38,379 bases of DNA from Actinomycetota bacterium (GCA_005888335.1 VAWY01000055.1:1-38379), one strand, 5' to 3'; shown: positions 28,802-37,618, counted from the stretch's first letter. The notes: generated by a model not told the origin, from the sequence alone. Numbers and translations: made by a program.

Positions 28802-30976
28802 TTACGCCTCGGGTGCCGCCGAGGCCTCGGTGGTTGGCATGTGCCGGCGGCGCAGCTGATCCAGCTGGGCCGCGGCGTGAAGGGGCATGGGAAGTCGTCG
28901 GGCGGTGCGGGCGCCGAGGTCGAGCACCGCCCACACGAGCGCGACGGTGTCGGCGTCGCCGGGCAGCTCGTCCACCGGACGCTTGGCGGCGGCGATCGGC
29001 GCAAGCGCCCGCTGCATGACGGTGGCCGAGCGCAGGGTCCGGCGGTGCTCGGCCGGGAAGGCGAGGTGCGCGGTGAGCCGCTCGAGGCGGCGCGCCAGGA
29101 CGGCGATGCGGGCCGGCGCGGCCTCGCGGAAGTCGGCGAGGACCGTCTCGAGCTGCTGGCACGCCTCGCTGCCCGAGCGGGCGGTCTCCAGCGCGTTGCC
29201 GAAGCGCGCGCGCAGGTCGCGCCGCTCGGCCTCGCCCAGGCCCGCGCAGGCCTCGCCCAGCGCGCAGCGGACGGAGTGCTGCATCGCCGCGTCGGGCCAC
29301 AGCTCGCCGATCACGCGCCACACGCCCGGGGCGCCGTCGGCCACGACGAGGGCAGGCTGATGCATCCCGCGCTCGACGAGGTCGGCGCCCAGGGCGCCCC
29401 AGGCGGTGGCGCGATCGCGGCTGCCCGTCCGCAAGCCGAGCAGCACGCGCTTGCCGTGTCGCGTGACGCCCCAGGCGCCGAGCAGGTCGTGCTCGGCGGG
29501 GGCGTCGGGCGACGCGGGGAGGCTGACGGCCTCCAGGAACAGATAGACGACGTCGACCTGGGCGAGGGACTGCGTCGCCCAGGCGCGGTGGCGCCGGGTC
29601 ACGTCGCGGCACAGCGCGGCCAGCTCGCCGGTGCCGAGCGGCGGCGCGAACGACGCGGCGACCTCGTCGCCCGGCGTCCCGCGCAGCAGCGAGCACAGGG
29701 CCGTCGCCTCGATCGGGTGCTCGCGCGCGCCGGTCGTGCCCGTGACGCGAGCGGCGAAGCGCAGGTCGGCGGGGTCGGCCGGGCGGCGCCGCGCCGGCGC
29801 GGACCGCACGAGCGGCTCGCGCGGCTCGGCGACGGCAACGGCGACCGCGTCGGCCGCGGGCGCGTCCTCCGCCGGCTCGGCAGGCCGCGCCGCGGCGGGC
29901 GGCACCGCGACCGCGCTGAGGCCGAGCCCCATCAGGCCGGTCAGGCCGACCGCGCCGGCGGCGAGGTCGAGCGGCACCGTGCGGTGGTGCAGGACCGCCA
30001 GTGCGACGAGGTAGACGCCGGCGAAGGCCAGCGACGTGGCTAACGCGAAGACGCGGTAGCCGGCGGTTCGCTCGCCCGAAGCCGAGGGCTGCAGCCGCTT
30101 GACGGTCGTGTCGGCGACGAGGCCGGCGGCCAGCGCGGCGAGCACGCTCCCGGCGAGCGTCAGGTTGCGCAGCGCGGCGCTCAGCGTGCCCGCGAGCGTG
30201 AAGACGAGCGTGACGCTGCCGAACGGCAGGCGGAACCGCCGCACGGCGAGCAGCGCCGGCCCGACGAGGATCAGGTTGGTGACGATGATGCGCGCTATCA
30301 CGACGGTCTGGAGGCTCTGGACGACGGCCTGGTCGGCGCGGACCTTGGGCGGCAGGCTCGCCGGCGAGACGCTCGGCTTCCAGTCGCTGAACGCCGACAT
30401 CCACTGGAAGGCGAAGAGCGCCAGCGCGGTGACAAGCGTCAGCCCGAGCACGACGGGCAGCGCCTGCCGGAAGGACAGCGGGCCGTCGTAGTCGCGCGAG
30501 GCCCACGCGGAGCGCAGCGGGCTGGTCAGCAGCAGGCCGGCCCCGAGGAAGAGCACCAGGTGAGACGGGGCGATGACGCGCGCGATCCCGGACTCGGTGC
30601 TGAGAATCGTGTGCCAGGCGATGTCGCTCATCAGCCCGAAGATCGCGACCGCCAGGCCCGCGAGCCCGAGGCGGTAGCCCACCGGCGTGACCTCCAGGGC
30701 CCAGCGCAGCCGCGCCACGACCGAGCCGCGCGGCCCCGCGTCGACGCGGGCGGGCGGCGCCGGACGGCGCCGCGGCGGCGCGGGCGGGCGCAGCGCGAGG
30801 CGGATCAGCAGCCAGCCGCCGGCGGCGGCGAAGCACGCGTACATCGCCTCGCGGTGGCCGGTGATCGCGCCGATGGTCATGACGCCCGCCAGGAGGGCGA
30901 GCATCGCGCCGTCGAAGGCGAGCAGCGGCTGCTCGGCGCTCGGGCGCTTGGGGGCGGATTCGTGCTCGGTGCTCAC
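28802..30976 (-). CDS. Multi-TM membrane protein fused to an inactive IS256/Mutator-type transposase domain
   Basis: A 724-residue chimera. Residues 20-360 hold about eight or nine hydrophobic segments, including DIAWHTILSTESGIARVIAPSHL. A Pro/Ala/Asp linker (361-420) follows. Residues 424-700 match the IS256-family DDE transposase layout: VDVVYLFLEAVSLP, WGVTRHGKRVLLGL, PALVVADGAPGVWRV, AMQHSVRC, FPAEHRRTLRSATVMQRAL. The first catalytic Asp is Glu482, the second Asp (D547) is kept and the final Glu is Gln655. The CxxH pair is Ser568/Cys571. It should not transpose, and no terminal inverted repeats are seen. GTG 30976 follows GAGGAG. Neighbours are 15 and 20 nt away. Confidence 0.82.
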   Translation of the reverse strand: MSTEHESAPKRPSAEQPLLAFDGAMLALLAGVMTIGAITGHREAMYACFAAAGGWLLIRLALRPPAPPRRRPAPPARVDAGPRGSVVARLRWALEVTPVGYRLGLAGLAVAIFGLMSDIAWHTILSTESGIARVIAPSHLVLFLGAGLLLTSPLRSAWASRDYDGPLSFRQALPVVLGLTLVTALALFAFQWMSAFSDWKPSVSPASLPPKVRADQAVVQSLQTVVIARIIVTNLILVGPALLAVRRFRLPFGSVTLVFTLAGTLSAALRNLTLAGSVLAALAAGLVADTTVKRLQPSASGERTAGYRVFALATSLAFAGVYLVALAVLHHRTVPLDLAAGAVGLTGLMGLGLSAVAVPPAAARPAEPAEDAPAADAVAVAVAEPREPLVRSAPARRRPADPADLRFAARVTGTTGAREHPIEATALCSLLRGTPGDEVAASFAPPLGTGELAALCRDVTRRHRAWATQSLAQVDVVYLFLEAVSLPASPDAPAEHDLLGAWGVTRHGKRVLLGLRTGSRDRATAWGALGADLVERGMHQPALVVADGAPGVWRVIGELWPDAAMQHSVRCALGEACAGLGEAERRDLRARFGNALETARSGSEACQQLETVLADFREAAPARIAVLARRLERLTAHLAFPAEHRRTLRSATVMQRALAPIAAAKRPVDELPGDADTVALVWAVLDLGARTARRLPMPLHAAAQLDQLRRRHMPTTEASAAPEA

Positions 30977-30991
30977 GTGGATCTCCTCGCG

Positions 30992-32185
30992 CTAGCCGGG
31001 GCCGGGGCCGCCGTGCTTGGGGCCCGCCGGCGGCGTCGGCGACGGAGCGGGCGTCGGGGTGGTCACGGGGGTCGGGCCGGCGGTCGGCGTGTTCACGGGG
31101 TCGGCCGGCTTCGTCGCCGGGGTAGGAGCGGCGCTCGGGCTGTTGGCGACCGTCGTCGTCGTGGTGGTCGTGATGACCGTCGGCGCCGCGGCCGGAGCGC
31201 CGGGGACGACCGCAGGTCGCCACGCCGGCCGGCGCCGATGACGGCGGACGGGCGTCGTCGGCGCCGGCCGTGCCGCGGGACGGCGGCGGTGGACGACGAC
31301 CCGCGGGCTCGGGGCGACGCGCCGCGCGTGGACGCGTTCGGCGCGAACGCGCGCGTGGTGCGACGCAGTGACGCGGCGCGCGCGAGGAGCGGCGGTGGCC
31401 ACGCGGCGGGCCGCCCGGTGGCGCGGGGTCGCCGCCGCGCGGGAGGCGCTCGACGACGGGCGCGCGGCAGCGCGGGCGTGGACGGCGGGCGCAGGAGCGC
31501 GTTCCCGCGCGGGCGCGGGCGCCTCGGCCTGCGCCTTCGGGCGGGCGGCGACGGCGGCAGAGCTCACGCGGTCGGCGGGCTCGCGCGGCGACGTCCCGCC
31601 GAAGGCGACGAAGGCGATGGCCGCCGCGCCGGCCGCCGCCAGGGCCGCGATCGCGATCCGGCGGTCGAAGCCGACCATGCCGGTGACGGCGCGGAGCGTG
31701 ATCGCGCGCCCGACCACCGCGCGCACCGCGACGACGAAGACGATCGCGGCGCCGGCGACGACCAGGAGGTTGAACGGGGGAGCGAGCGCCTCGCCGGCCG
31801 GCCGCGCTCCCGTGGTGCGGGCGATCGCGTCGCCGACCACGCCGACGGCGGCGATCGCCAGCCCGACCAGGATCATCCCGAGCCCCGGCGGACCCGCGGC
31901 CACGCGGCGGCCGCCGCGCCCGCCTCGCGGCGCGAGCATCAGCCGCAGTCGCTCGTTGCGCGTGATCGTCCAGATCGCGCACGCGTTGAACCCGGCGTAG
32001 AGCGGGATGTGCCAGGGCGTGAAGAACGAGCCGTCCTGGCCGTTGGCGAGGTAGAGGTGGTGCCAGCCGTCGAGGAACAGGCCGGCGATCAGCAGCCCGC
32101 CCGCCAGGACGGCGATCAGGTCATCCCGCCACGCCGTCCGCACCGGCGCGTCCGCGCCGGATGACCCCCCAGGAGCGCCGCTCAC
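30992..32185 (-). CDS. Multi-TM membrane protein with long Ala/Arg/Pro/Thr-rich tail
   Basis: Unrecognised function. 397 residues. Five hydrophobic segments fill about residues 20-195, with His residues close to the membrane: LFLDGWHHLYLANGQDG and SFFTPWHIPLYAGFNA. The first is reminiscent of DIAWHTILSTESG in the following fusion protein, so the two may share a membrane domain. Residues 200-397 are low-complexity: Ala/Pro/Arg/His-rich, then a run of seven threonines and Pro/Thr/Gly repeats ending GPKHGGPGPG, likely disordered or cell-wall spanning. The GTG start overlaps the Usp-like stop by 4 bp, and the stop is 15 nt before the fusion gene. Confidence 0.72.
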   Translation of the reverse strand: MSGAPGGSSGADAPVRTAWRDDLIAVLAGGLLIAGLFLDGWHHLYLANGQDGSFFTPWHIPLYAGFNACAIWTITRNERLRLMLAPRGGRGGRRVAAGPPGLGMILVGLAIAAVGVVGDAIARTTGARPAGEALAPPFNLLVVAGAAIVFVVAVRAVVGRAITLRAVTGMVGFDRRIAIAALAAAGAAAIAFVAFGGTSPREPADRVSSAAVAARPKAQAEAPAPARERAPAPAVHARAAARPSSSASRAAATPRHRAARRVATAAPRARRVTASHHARVRAERVHARRVAPSPRVVVHRRRPAARPAPTTPVRRHRRRPAWRPAVVPGAPAAAPTVITTTTTTTVANSPSAAPTPATKPADPVNTPTAGPTPVTTPTPAPSPTPPAGPKHGGPGPG

Positions 32186-32733
32186 TGTCCTGTGCCCCTG
32201 GCGGGCGCAGCGGCTTCGTCGACGCCGAGCACCCGGGCGGCGCCCTGGCCGTCGAGGTACACCGACCGCCGGCCGCCGTGCCGGCGCTCGTCGGCGCGGT
32301 CGACCAGTCGCGTCTGCGAGCCCACGACGTGCGTGACGGGCAGCCCGGTCGCCGCGCCGACGCGGTGCGGCAGGCTCAGGCGCAGCCAGCGGCTCACGTG
32401 CCGCGGCATCGTGGAGACGACGACCTCGTCGTACGTGTCGAAGTGGATCGCGTCCATGACGGCCGCGAGCGGGTCCGGATCGCCGAGGCGGGCGCTCGCC
32501 ACGTCGAGGCCGGCGGCGCGGTAGCGCTCGACGGCCGCGTCCAGGTAGCGCTCGGCGTCGATCCCGCCGGAGTACATGTCGGCCAGCCACGCCCAGCCGT
32601 GGGGGGTGGCGGGGACCAGCAGGGTGAAGGTCGCCGGGGACTTGGCTGCGCGGCGGGTGAGAAGGTCGACGAGCTCCGGACAGGCAGCTGTCCGGGTGGC
32701 GACGGTCAGGACCTTGGCAGGCTGGGGGCGCAT
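32182..32733 (-). CDS. Universal stress protein (UspA)-like fold protein
   Basis: A 183-residue protein. It begins KVLTVATRTAACPELVDLL and contains TFTLLVPATPHGW, a long helix (IDAERYLDAAVERYRAAGLDV), and YDEVVVSTMPRHVSRWLRLSLPHRV followed by TGLPVTHVVG. This is the alternating Usp/HUP-like fold. The classical ATP motif (G2xG9GS) is not clear, so nucleotide binding is doubtful. It is the first gene of the four-gene minus-strand operon and overlaps the next gene by GTGA. ATG 32733 is supported by where homology begins; the SD is weak. Confidence 0.7.
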   Translation of the reverse strand: MRPQPAKVLTVATRTAACPELVDLLTRRAAKSPATFTLLVPATPHGWAWLADMYSGGIDAERYLDAAVERYRAAGLDVASARLGDPDPLAAVMDAIHFDTYDEVVVSTMPRHVSRWLRLSLPHRVGAATGLPVTHVVGSQTRLVDRADERRHGGRRSVYLDGQGAARVLGVDEAAAPARGTGQ

Positions 32734-33036
32734 CTCGCTCTCGCTTCGGTCTGGCTTGCGGAAGGACGGGGACGGCGGCTTGGCGGGCCCTCGTCTCCGA
32801 CCGAGGCGAGACTCCCACCGGCGGCCGGTGCGGCACATGAGACTCGCTCGCCGATGTGGGCGCGCGAACTCGCGCCATCCAGGCCATGACTGCCTAGTGC
32901 GTCCCTGCAGCCCTGCGTAGGCAGATCGCGCACTTCTGCGCGCATTCACGGAAAGAGCAGAAAACCTCCACGATTTCTTCACACGACCGCCCGACGCTTC
33001 TCGCGCCTCCGGTCCAGCGATGTGAGGAGGAATGGC
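32734..33036. promoter_or_regulatory. Divergent intergenic region between the peroxidase operon and the response regulator
   Basis: A 303-bp gap without a gene. It holds a 7-bp inverted repeat (CTGCCTA at 32890-32896, TAGGCAG at 32918-32924, 21 nt apart) that could be an operator. A relatively AT-rich patch lies at 32942-32990, and the response-regulator SD AGGAGG at 33025-33030. It must carry both divergent promoters, but no confident -10/-35 pair was identified. Confidence 0.4.
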
Positions 33037-33675
33037 ATGAGGATTCGGGTGCTCGTCGCCGACGACTTCCCATTGATGCGAGCAGCCGTGGTCTCGGCGC
33101 TCGAGAGCGATCCAGACATCGAGGTGGTGGGGGAGGCGGCCGACGGCGAGGAGGCGCTGCAGCTTGCGCGCGAGCGCAGGCCTGACGTTCTGCTGCTCGA
33201 TCTCTACATGCCCGAGCTGAGCGGCCTTGGCGTCCTCGCCCGCATCCGCGAGGAGCTTCCCGGCACGCGCGTGCTGGTCATGACCGCCAGCGAGCGCCAC
33301 GAGACGCTCGTCCAGGCGGTCGGCGCCGGCGCGGCGGGCTACATCACCAAGCGCTCGAACGTCACCGAGCTGTGCGCAGCGGTCAACACCGTCCACGGCG
33401 GCGGCGCCGCGGTGTCCCCGGCGCTCACCGCGCACCTGCTGCGCGCGTTCTCCAGTGGCGCGACGACCGCCCCGCGCAGCAGCGCCCAGCTCGGGCAGCG
33501 CGAGCTCGAGGTCCTGCGCCTGGTCGCCGACGGCCTCACCGACGACGAGATCAGCCGGCGGCTGTTCATCTCGGCCCGCACGGTCCAGGCCCATCTGGCC
33601 CGTGTGCGCGACAAGACGGGCGTCCGGCGCCGGTCGCAACTGGCCCGCTGGGCCACCGAGCAGGCCGTCCTGTAG
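33037..33675 (+). CDS. NarL/FixJ-family response regulator
   Basis: A 212-residue two-component response regulator. In the receiver domain (1-120) the acidic pair is ADD (8-10), the phosphorylated Asp is D55 in LLLDLYMPE, the switch Thr is T83 and the conserved Lys is K105 in YITKRS. In the LuxR-type HTH (about 148-205) LGQRELEVLRLVADGLTDDEISRRLFIS, RTVQAHLARVRDKT and RSQLARWA are complete. No sensor kinase lies within the window, so its partner is unknown. ATG 33037 follows AGGAGG by 6 nt. It is divergent from the peroxidase operon and could regulate it (inference from position only). Confidence 0.92.
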   Translation: MRIRVLVADDFPLMRAAVVSALESDPDIEVVGEAADGEEALQLARERRPDVLLLDLYMPELSGLGVLARIREELPGTRVLVMTASERHETLVQAVGAGAAGYITKRSNVTELCAAVNTVHGGGAAVSPALTAHLLRAFSSGATTAPRSSAQLGQRELEVLRLVADGLTDDEISRRLFISARTVQAHLARVRDKTGVRRRSQLARWATEQAVL

Positions 33676-33763
33676 ATCGCTTTCTCGGCCCTCGCAGAGG
33701 GGTCGGGAAAGCCCCTACGGCGTCGCTAGACTCCGAAGGCCCCGAGTCGAAAGGGCCTTCAAC

Positions 33764-34255
33764 GTGCAGGAGATGGTCATCTACGGCGTGAGCTTCGACA
33801 TGGTCGGCAAGCAGCCGATCGTCCTGCTCAAGGCCGTCGACAGCAACAAGTTCCTGCCGATCTGGATCGGGCACCCGGAAGCGGCGGCCATCCTCATGAA
33901 GCTTCAGGGCGCGTCCACCCCGCGCCCGATGACGCACGACCTGCTCTGCGACATGCTCGGCGAGCTCGACGTCACCTGCAAGCAGGTCTCGGTCACCGAG
34001 CTGCGCGAGAACACCTTCTTCGCCTCGATCACGCTGCAGGCCAACGGCCGCGAGCTCGAGATCGACTCGCGACCGAGCGACGCCCTCGCGCTGGCGGTCC
34101 GCTCCGGCGCGCCCATCTTCGCGGCCGAAGAGGTCATCGCCGAGTCCGCGATCGAGTTCGAGCACGACGTCGAGGACACCGAGGAGGTCGTCGAGAAGTT
34201 CAAGGACTTCCTCGACCAGGTGTCCCCCGAGGACTTCGCCGCCGGCGAGCAGTAA
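33764..34255 (+). CDS. Bifunctional nuclease (BFN/DUF151) family protein
   Basis: A 163-residue protein with the BFN-type domain: YGVSFDMVGKQPIVLLKAVDSNKFLPIWIG, HDLLCDMLGELDV, ENTFFASITL and the SRPSDALALAVRSGAPIF signature. The plant member has nuclease activity; the role in bacteria is unclear. The C-terminus is an acidic helix (EDTEEVVEKFKDFLDQ). GTG 33764 follows AAAGGG by about 8 nt; ATG 33773 is the alternative. A TAGACT -10-like hexamer (33727-33732) gives a short leader. It lies 88 bp after the response regulator in the same direction. Confidence 0.9.
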   Translation: MQEMVIYGVSFDMVGKQPIVLLKAVDSNKFLPIWIGHPEAAAILMKLQGASTPRPMTHDLLCDMLGELDVTCKQVSVTELRENTFFASITLQANGRELEIDSRPSDALALAVRSGAPIFAAEEVIAESAIEFEHDVEDTEEVVEKFKDFLDQVSPEDFAAGEQ

Positions 34256-34259
34256 CGCA

Positions 34260-34319
34260 GGTTTTCGGTCGCCGGCGCGTTACCAGGGCTAACGCGCCCC
34301 GACTTCCCGACCGAAAGCC
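34260..34319 (+). promoter_or_regulatory. Two-tier inverted repeat before the BNR-protein gene
   Basis: Nearly the entire gap between two genes folds. The outer 12-bp stem is GGTTTTCGGTCG (34260-34271) with CGACCGAAAGCC (34308-34319), including one G-T pair. The inner 9-bp stem is GGCGCGTTA (34274-34282) with TAACGCGCC (34290-34298). It ends 2 nt before the ATG at 34322 and covers where an SD would be. It may terminate the BFN transcript or control translation of the BNR gene. Confidence 0.6.
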
Positions 34320-34321
34320 TC

Positions 34322-37300
34322 ATGCTGCTGAACCCGCGCCGTCTGGCCCTGCTCCTCCTCCCGCTCGCCCTCGCCGCCCTCGCGGCGTGGCTCCTGATCT
34401 CCCGCGGCGCGAGCACGCCGTCGCTCGGCGAGCGCATCGCCGCCCAGCGCGCCGTGCTCGGCCGCTGCCTGCAGGAGCGCGCGCGCCACGCCGACCGCGT
34501 CCAGGACGGAGGCGAGCGCGAGTGCCCGGGCGCGCCGGAGTCCCCCGAGGACCTGGCGAAGCTCAACGACTCGGTGACCGCGCGCCTGGGCAGCAGCGAC
34601 TCGCGGCTGGCGCTGAGCCGGGCGCTGCGCCAGCGCGACCGTCTCGCCGCGCACGCCGCCCAGGCCAACGTCCCCGGCACCGGCGGCACCTGGGAGCCCT
34701 ACGGCAAGGGCTCCCTGCGCTTCGACGACCCCGACTACCCGGCCTCGTACGGCGACGGGTTCGGCCGCGTCAACGGCCGCGTCAACGACCTGCTCTACGT
34801 GCCGCAGACGAAGAAGCTCTACGCGGCCGTCGCCCAGGGCGGCGTCTGGGAGTCGACCGACCAGGCCAAGACGTGGCGGCCGATCGGCGACACGCTGCCG
34901 ATCGGTTCGACCGGCGCCGTCGGCTGGACGCCGGCCGACGGCGGGACGCTGATCGTGGCCACCGGCGATCACGCCTTCTCCAACGACTACGCGGGCGTCG
35001 GCGTCTACTGGACCGGCGACGACGGCGTCACGTGGGTCAAGGCCAAGGGGGTGCCCGACGGGGCGCTGTCGTACCGGGTCGCGGTGGATCCGACCAACCC
35101 GCAGATCGTCTACGTGGCCACCGGGCTCGGCCTGTTTCGCTCGACCGACGCCGGCCGCTCGTTCACCAACGTCAACCTGCCGACCGGCGACTGCGCGGGC
35201 GACTCGTTCAGGCCCAACTGCTTTTTGGCCAACATCGTCACCGACGTGGTCGTGCAGCCCAAGGACTCGTTCGGCCACAGCGGCGGCGCCGTCCTGGCCG
35301 CGGTCGGCTGGCGCTCCGGCCAGCGCCTGAACTTCGCCGGCAAGCCGGAGTCGCCCAACAACGGCGCCTACCGTTCGGACACCGGCGCGCCCGGGACGTT
35401 CACCAAGGTGCCCGACAGCGCCGGCTTCACGCCGACCGCCAAGGCGGGGCGCGCCGAGTTCGGCGTCGCCGACGGCCCCGGCCAGAACGCCAACTACGTC
35501 TACGCGATGGTCCAGGACGCGCAGGCGTTCGCCAAGCAGGTCGGCGGCGAGAACGACATCCCGCTGGTCGGTACGCCGTCGGTCCTCGACGGCATCTACG
35601 TCTCCAGCGACTTCGGCAAGACGTGGACGCAGATGGCCGGGCGCGACGACTTCTTCCTGCCCACCAACGGCTCGACGCTCTCGCAGCTGACGGCGCTTGG
35701 CATCGGGCCCGGCTACCAGGTGACCTACAACCAGTGGATCAAGCCCGATCCGACGCGCCAGTCGGGCGGCGTGCCGACCCGCCTGCTGTTCGGCATGGAG
35801 GAGGTCTGGACGAGCGCCATCCCCGGCCAGCCGCAGAACGGCAAGTCGACGTTCCGGACGTTCGGGCAGTACACGGCCAACGGCAGCGCCTGCCTGGTCG
35901 TCCCCGAGGTGTGCGGCACCAAGCAGCAGGCGACGCCGACCAACACGACGACCCACCCCGACCAGCACGGCGAGGCGATCATCCCCGACGGCCAGGGGGG
36001 CCTGACGCTGGTCGTCGGCAACGATGGCGGCGTCTACGCCCAGCACGCGGCGTCCGGCGAGGAGTTCGACCAGAGCCGCTGGGGCCTGGGCAACAACGAC
36101 GGCTTCTACACGCTGCTGCCCTACGGGGTGGCGGTCGCCAAGGACGGCACGGCCTACGCCGGACTGCAGGACAACGGCCAGCTGAAGATCGACCCTGACG
36201 GCACGCAGCGCTCGGTCTACGTCGGCGACGGGACGTTCGCGATGGTCGACCCCGACAACTCGCAGGTCAACTACGACGAGCTGCCCAACGCGGGGATCAA
36301 CGTCTCGACGGACGGCGGCAAGTCGTACTCGTCGATCGACCCCAACCTGACCAACCCCGACTTCGTGGCGCCGATGGTCATGGACCCCGGCGACGCGAAG
36401 CACCTGATGGTGGTCGGCCGCGAGGTCAAGGAGTCGACGTTCGGGCCGGACACCACGACGCCGTGCGACCCCAACGACCCGACCCAGGCGCCGTGCGACA
36501 ACTCGACGTCCTGGACCACGGTCTACGACCTGGGCACGCGCCAGCACCCGGGTGACCCGAACGCCGGGCGCCCGGATCCCAGCGAGGCCGACCCGCAGAA
36601 CCACGGCACGGCCGCGCAGGTCATCGGCGACGACGCCTACGTCGGCTTCTGCGGCTCGTGCGACCCGGTCAAGCTCAAGCAGCGCTTCCACAACGGGGTC
36701 GCCACGAACGTCGGCGGCGCCAAGCCGGCCAAGCGGATGACCGGAGACGGCTGGCACATCGCGGCGGCCGCGGGGCTGCCCGACCGCATCATCACCTCGG
36801 TGACGATGGACCCGGGCGACCACCGGACGGTCTACGTCACGCTCGGCGCGAGCGCGGCGCGCTACTGGGCGCCGCTGGGCTCGCAGGGCGAGGACGCCTC
36901 CGACGCGGCGGGCGGCTTCGTCTACAAGTCGACCGACGCCGGCGCGAGCTTCCGCGACATCTCCGGCGACCTGCCCAAGGCACAGGCGACGTGGTCGATC
37001 GTGCGCAACGGGCAGCTCATCGTGGCCACGTCGGTCGGCATCTTCGCCTCGCGCGGCACGGACGGCGGCGAGTACGTGCCGCTGGGCAGCGGCCTGCCGC
37101 CGACGGCGACCTACTCGATGACGCTCAAGCCGGGCGACCCCGACACGCTCGTGGCGGCGACCTTCGGGCGCGGCGTCTACCGCTACCACTTCGCCGATCC
37201 GCACGGGGCGTCGAGCCGGCCCGGGCCGGGCTGTCGCGACACCTCGGGCCCGACGTCGCGGTTCAAGCGCACGGCGCGGACCGCCTCGGCGCGCCGGCTG

Positions 37301-37618
37301 CGGCTCAGCGGGACGACCACCGACCGCGGGTGCGGCGCGAGCCGTCGCGGCACGGTGCGGCGGGTGCGCCTCGCGATCGCCCGCCGCACCGGCAAGCGCT
37401 GCCGGTCCCTGCTGCCGTCGGGGCGCCTGGCGCGCCGCGCCGTGAGCTGCCGGCGGACCGCCTACGTCAACGCCAGGGGCACGACGCGCTGGTCGTTCAC
37501 CGCGCGCCGGCGCCTGCCGCGCGGGCGCTACGAGATCTGGGTCCGCGCGATCGACGCGGCGGGCAACGTCGAGCGCAAGAACCGCAAGCGCAACTTCACG
37601 CGGCTCGTGCTTCGCTGA
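34322..37618 (+). CDS. Large secreted BNR/sortilin-type beta-propeller protein
   Basis: A 1098-residue exported protein. An N-terminal membrane helix/signal (about 6-26) is followed by an extracellular helical region and a propeller made of repeats with Asp-box (BNR) motifs: STDQAKTW, TGDDGVTW, STDAGRSF, SSDFGKTW, STDGGKSY and STDAGASF. These fit a sortilin/VPS10 or glycosidase-type propeller. No sialidase catalytic set can be assigned, so binding is as likely as catalysis. The last 130 residues are a basic beta-sandwich (YEIWVRAIDAAGNVE), typical of extracellular domains of this lineage. Paired Cys (CDPNDPTQAPCD, CGSCDP) suit an exported protein. The 3' end overlaps ddl convergently by 23 bp. 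Confidence 0.82.
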   Translation: MLLNPRRLALLLLPLALAALAAWLLISRGASTPSLGERIAAQRAVLGRCLQERARHADRVQDGGERECPGAPESPEDLAKLNDSVTARLGSSDSRLALSRALRQRDRLAAHAAQANVPGTGGTWEPYGKGSLRFDDPDYPASYGDGFGRVNGRVNDLLYVPQTKKLYAAVAQGGVWESTDQAKTWRPIGDTLPIGSTGAVGWTPADGGTLIVATGDHAFSNDYAGVGVYWTGDDGVTWVKAKGVPDGALSYRVAVDPTNPQIVYVATGLGLFRSTDAGRSFTNVNLPTGDCAGDSFRPNCFLANIVTDVVVQPKDSFGHSGGAVLAAVGWRSGQRLNFAGKPESPNNGAYRSDTGAPGTFTKVPDSAGFTPTAKAGRAEFGVADGPGQNANYVYAMVQDAQAFAKQVGGENDIPLVGTPSVLDGIYVSSDFGKTWTQMAGRDDFFLPTNGSTLSQLTALGIGPGYQVTYNQWIKPDPTRQSGGVPTRLLFGMEEVWTSAIPGQPQNGKSTFRTFGQYTANGSACLVVPEVCGTKQQATPTNTTTHPDQHGEAIIPDGQGGLTLVVGNDGGVYAQHAASGEEFDQSRWGLGNNDGFYTLLPYGVAVAKDGTAYAGLQDNGQLKIDPDGTQRSVYVGDGTFAMVDPDNSQVNYDELPNAGINVSTDGGKSYSSIDPNLTNPDFVAPMVMDPGDAKHLMVVGREVKESTFGPDTTTPCDPNDPTQAPCDNSTSWTTVYDLGTRQHPGDPNAGRPDPSEADPQNHGTAAQVIGDDAYVGFCGSCDPVKLKQRFHNGVATNVGGAKPAKRMTGDGWHIAAAAGLPDRIITSVTMDPGDHRTVYVTLGASAARYWAPLGSQGEDASDAAGGFVYKSTDAGASFRDISGDLPKAQATWSIVRNGQLIVATSVGIFASRGTDGGEYVPLGSGLPPTATYSMTLKPGDPDTLVAATFGRGVYRYHFADPHGASSRPGPGCRDTSGPTSRFKRTARTASARRLRLSGTTTDRGCGASRRGTVRRVRLAIARRTGKRCRSLLPSGRLARRAVSCRRTAYVNARGTTRWSFTARRRLPRGRYEIWVRAIDAAGNVERKNRKRNFTRLVLR

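Noticed and set aside
28802..30976. A complete insertion sequence inside the operon
   Set aside because: No terminal inverted repeats or target duplication were seen, the transposase-like part is in frame with the membrane domain, and the catalytic residues are changed.
28782..31982. A single 1862-codon minus-strand frame running through the peroxidase and far upstream
   Set aside because: Only the last 795 codons are coding (signal peptide and SD at 28781); the rest is out of frame with the membrane-protein genes and has no protein-like pattern.
34289..37204. 971-codon open frame antisense to the BNR propeller gene
   Set aside because: Arg/Val/Gly-rich shadow of the real gene; no motifs, and the plus-strand frame has a signal peptide and repeated BNR motifs.
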